DNA from: Flavihumibacter solisilvae
GTDB lineage: Bacteria; Bacteroidota; Bacteroidia; Chitinophagales; Chitinophagaceae
Direction of reading: 5' to 3'
Length of the DNA: 64,000 bases
NCBI RefSeq assembly: GCF_000814475.1
Contig: NZ_JSVC01000017.1
Location: 1 to 64,000, forward strand
A program made the position numbers and the translations under genes. Shown piece by piece: positions 61,181 to 64,000 of the stretch; the first letter of the stretch is position 1; every line of letters begins with the position of its first letter. The notes beneath the pieces were generated by a model that searched no databases, had not been told where the DNA came from, and saw only the letters and a program-made list of their open reading frames with translations.

Positions 61181-61245
61181 CCCACCTTCAAAAAAGGCCA
61201 ATTTCTGATTAAAACAAGACCGTAGAATCGGTTAATATTTTACGC

Positions 61246-63828
61246 ATGGAAGAAAATCTGACGCCACTGGAAACGAACGACTCCAACCGAATTATCCTGA
61301 TCAATATTGAAGAGCAGATGAAGACCGCCTACATCGACTATTCCATGTCGGTGATTGTAGGTCGGGCCCTGCCGGATGTTAGGGATGGATTGAAGCCGGT
61401 TCACCGCCGGGTATTGTTTGCTATGAATGATCTCGGCATCACGTCAAACAAACCATACAAAAAATCTGCCCGTATCGTCGGGGAAGTACTTGGTAAGTAC
61501 CATCCTCACGGTGATGCATCAGTATATGATACGATGGTGCGTATGGCCCAGGAATGGAGTATGCGCCACACTATGATTGATGGCCAGGGAAACTTCGGAA
61601 GCCAGGACGGCGATGGTCCTGCGGCAATGAGGTACACCGAAGTTCGCCTCGAGAAATTTGCTGAGGCGATGTTGGAAGATATCGATAAGGAAACTGTTGA
61701 CTTCCAGCTGAACTTCGATGATTCACTGGAAGAGCCTACAGTGCTGCCCACCCGTATTCCCCAATTACTGGTAAATGGATCTACCGGTATCGCTGTAGGT
61801 ATGGCTACAAATATGCTTCCCCACAACCTGGGAGAAGTGATCGATGGCTGTATCGCGTATATTGATAACCGTGAAATCACGGCGGAAGAACTGATCAAGT
61901 ATGTAAAAGCACCTGATTTTCCCACAGGCGGAATGATCTGGGGAATGGATGGTGTGCGCCAGGGCATGACAACCGGAAGAGGTCGTGTGGTATTGCGTGG
62001 CAAGATGCATGTTGACACCAAACCCAGCGGTCGCGAGCAGATCATCATTACTGAAGTTCCATACCAGGTGAACCGTGACGCGTTGTGTGATAAGATCGGC
62101 CAACTGGTGATCAGCAAGACCATTGAAGGGATCGCTCACGTAAATAACGAGTCAAACCAGAAAGAAGGTACCAGGATCGTTATAGACCTTAAAAGAGATG
62201 CAGTTGCCAATGTTGTAATTAACCAACTGTACAAATTCACTGAGCTGCAGACATCTTTCGGTATCAATAACGTGGCCCTGGTAAAAGGTCGTCCGCGTAC
62301 ACTTAACGTGAGGGATCTCATTCATGAGTTCGTTGAATTCCGTCATGAAGTGGTGGTTCGCCGTACGCAATATGAATTAAAGGAGGCTCAGAAACGTGCG
62401 CATATCCTCCAGGGATACCTGATTGCTCTGGATCATCTCGATGAAGTAATTGCTATGATCCGTCGTTCTCCCACACCTGATATCGCCCGTGAAAACCTGG
62501 TGGGTGCAGGCTGGGGATTGGACGATGTTCAGGCCAAGGCGATTCTTGAAATGAGGTTACAGCGCCTTACGGGCATGGAAAGGGAAAAGATTCGTGAAGA
62601 ATTCGACCAGCTTATGAAACTAATCGCACACCTGCAGGAGTTGCTTGCAAATGAGGGTATGCGTTATGATGTGATCAAAACAGAACTGGCGGAGGTTAAA
62701 GACAAATTTGCTACCCCACGCAAATCTGAGATTACTTACCTGGCGGATGAAATGAACATCCTTGATTTCATTCCGGAAGAAGATGTAGTGATCACTATCT
62801 CGCACCTTGGATATATCAAACGCACATCGGCAACTGAATTTCGCCAGCAACGCCGTGGCGGCCGTGGAGCTTTGGGAGGTAAGACCCGCGATGAAGATTA
62901 TATTGAACATATATTTGTAGCGTCCACCCACCACACCATGCTTTTCTTCACAGAAAAAGGACGGTGTTACTGGCTGAAAGTGTATGAGATTCCGGAAGGC
63001 GAAAAAAACAGCAAGGGCAGGGCAATCCAGAATCTTATGCAATTACCGCCTGATGACAAGGTTAGGGCGATCATTGACGTGTCAAACCTGGACGATAAAG
63101 AGTTTGTACAACAGCACTACATTTTGTTATGTACCAAACAGGGAGTGATCAAGAAGACTCTCCTGGAAGATTTCAGCCGGCCCCGTCAGACAGGTGTTAA
63201 TGCTATTACCATCATTGAAGGTGACCAGCTGCTGGATGCCCGGATGACGGATGGCAGTTGCGAGATCATGATGGCGGTGAAAAGCGGAAGGGCCATAAGG
63301 TTCCCGGAAGATAAGGTGCGGCCGACAGGTCGGGGTGCTATCGGGGTTGGTGGCATAGAAGTTGACGAAAAGAATGATGAGGTGATTGGCATGATATGTG
63401 TCAAGAAGGACGATACGGAAAAAACGGTGTTGGTGGTGAGTGAGAAAGGATTCGGAAAACGAACGCCGATTGACGAATACCGTATTACCAACCGCGGTGG
63501 GAAAGGGGTTAAGACCATCAGTGTAACGGATAAGACCGGACCTTTGGTGGGAATTCTGGATGTTAAGGAATCCGAAGACCTGATGATTACCTGTAAGAGC
63601 GGCCTTACAATCCGGACAGGCATCGCTGATATCCGTGAAGCTGGTCGCGCAACGCAGGGTGTCAAACTGATTTCCCTCCAGGGCGGAGATGAAATTGCAG
63701 CCATCACAAAGCTGGACGAACTTGAAACATCATCCGTTTCTGAAGAAACCGAAGCTGCCGGCAACATTGAACCCGGCTCAGAAAATTTGGATAACGGTGA
63801 TGAACAAATGCAACCTTCCGCTGAGTAA
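61246..63828 (+). CDS. gyrA: DNA gyrase subunit A
   Basis: Breakage-reunion subunit of gyrase, which introduces negative supercoils. The 860-residue protein has the catalytic tyrosine Y130 in AAMRYTEVRL and the quinolone-determining region from YHPHGDASVYD (85-95). The GyrA box QRRGGRGALG and six beta-pinwheel repeats follow, with an acidic C-terminal tail (about 825-860). The gyrA-box distinguishes it from ParC. At the position corresponding to Ser83 of Escherichia coli it has Ala (A91), while the Asp87 equivalent is kept (D95). It is preceded by a 216-bp gap and its own predicted promoter. gyrB is not in the window. Confidence 0.96.
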   Translation: MEENLTPLETNDSNRIILINIEEQMKTAYIDYSMSVIVGRALPDVRDGLKPVHRRVLFAMNDLGITSNKPYKKSARIVGEVLGKYHPHGDASVYDTMVRMAQEWSMRHTMIDGQGNFGSQDGDGPAAMRYTEVRLEKFAEAMLEDIDKETVDFQLNFDDSLEEPTVLPTRIPQLLVNGSTGIAVGMATNMLPHNLGEVIDGCIAYIDNREITAEELIKYVKAPDFPTGGMIWGMDGVRQGMTTGRGRVVLRGKMHVDTKPSGREQIIITEVPYQVNRDALCDKIGQLVISKTIEGIAHVNNESNQKEGTRIVIDLKRDAVANVVINQLYKFTELQTSFGINNVALVKGRPRTLNVRDLIHEFVEFRHEVVVRRTQYELKEAQKRAHILQGYLIALDHLDEVIAMIRRSPTPDIARENLVGAGWGLDDVQAKAILEMRLQRLTGMEREKIREEFDQLMKLIAHLQELLANEGMRYDVIKTELAEVKDKFATPRKSEITYLADEMNILDFIPEEDVVITISHLGYIKRTSATEFRQQRRGGRGALGGKTRDEDYIEHIFVASTHHTMLFFTEKGRCYWLKVYEIPEGEKNSKGRAIQNLMQLPPDDKVRAIIDVSNLDDKEFVQQHYILLCTKQGVIKKTLLEDFSRPRQTGVNAITIIEGDQLLDARMTDGSCEIMMAVKSGRAIRFPEDKVRPTGRGAIGVGGIEVDEKNDEVIGMICVKKDDTEKTVLVVSEKGFGKRTPIDEYRITNRGGKGVKTISVTDKTGPLVGILDVKESEDLMITCKSGLTIRTGIADIREAGRATQGVKLISLQGGDEIAAITKLDELETSSVSEETEAAGNIEPGSENLDNGDEQMQPSAE

Positions 63829-63856
63829 TTCTAATCTTACTAATAAATAAAGACTG

Positions 63857-64000
63857 ATGAAAAAGCTCCTACTAACCATGATGTTTGCTTCAGCTGTTGT
63901 GGCCGCATCTGCCCAGAACCTGGATAAGATACAGGCTAACTTAAAGGCGAAAAAGTATTCAGAAGCTAAGACCCAGATCGACCAGTTCCTGGCAAATGAA
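63857..64000 (+). CDS. Secreted protein, probably TPR-type (3' end outside window)
   Basis: Only the first 48 codons are visible. ATG 63857 opens a signal peptide (MKKLLLTMMFASAVVAASAQ, 1-20) followed by NLDKIQANLKAKKYSEAKTQ, a helical start typical of tetratricopeptide proteins. It follows gyrA by 28 bp. The frame is still open at the window edge, so the family cannot be confirmed. Confidence 0.65.
   Translation, partial: MKKLLLTMMFASAVVAASAQNLDKIQANLKAKKYSEAKTQIDQFLANE

Noticed and set aside
61506-62123. 205-codon minus-strand open frame opposite gyrA
   Set aside because: Ser/Pro-rich antisense of the highly conserved GyrA catalytic domain.
1-64000. CRISPR arrays, tRNA or rRNA genes, insertion sequences, phage attachment sites
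   Set aside because: No regularly spaced repeats, cloverleaf-like segments, rRNA-like sequence, transposase or integrase motifs were seen on either strand.

Overview
The window looks like a chromosomal segment of a Bacteroidota member, most likely of the Chitinophagaceae or a near relative. The evidence is a giant secreted protease ending in a type-A type IX secretion sorting domain, a TonB receptor with a carboxypeptidase-like N-terminal domain, DUF6089-, BT_3928- and DUF1599-type proteins, the short arginine decarboxylase of this phylum, many promoters of the TAnnTTTG type, and almost no Shine-Dalgarno sequences. The taxonomic placement is inferred from gene content only. No rRNA, tRNA, CRISPR array or insertion sequence was seen.

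Layout. 0-1.1 kb: 3' part of a LolD/MacB-type ATPase gene and a small heat-shock gene. 1.3-8.8 kb: a complete histidine-degradation operon (MarR regulator, hutH, hutU, a Mur-ligase-like gene, hutI, hutG) that should convert histidine to glutamate and formamide; the embedded Mur-ligase-like enzyme is the most puzzling gene here. 8.9-18.1 kb: a DUF2267 gene, a patatin/outer-membrane-barrel protein with an ABC-F ATPase, a TonB receptor, and two paralogous secreted proteins of unknown function. 18.2-26.9 kb: the translation cluster thrS-infC / rpmI-rplT, split by a 1,752-residue subtilisin-like protease gene; terminators and a new promoter with a structured leader separate the two halves.

27-38.6 kb: mostly housekeeping: arginine decarboxylase, an outer-membrane protein, a UbiD decarboxylase with a TraB/GumN protein, ndk facing away from a DHH phosphoesterase-FKBP isomerase pair, folP facing away from DUF1599, a BT_3928/DoxX protein and an orphan OppB-type permease. 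38.7-50.1 kb: a surface-polysaccharide or glycolipid region. Three plus-strand genes (methyltransferase, radical SAM enzyme, methyltransferase) meet head-on a seven-gene minus-strand operon (flippase, polymerase-like protein, three glycosyltransferases, a second polymerase/ligase and a nucleotidyltransferase). This region looks more A+T-rich than its surroundings and is the most accessory-like part.

50.2-64 kb: DUF1801, an OsmC-methyltransferase pair, DUF721 and recF, then a plus-strand run of pdhA, a membrane-anchored TPR protein, ribH, a LutA-like CCG protein, an EVE-domain protein and a zinc-less sirtuin, followed by a secreted Ere/ChaN-like protein, dodecin, two minus-strand proteins of unknown role, gyrA and the start of a secreted protein that runs off the window.
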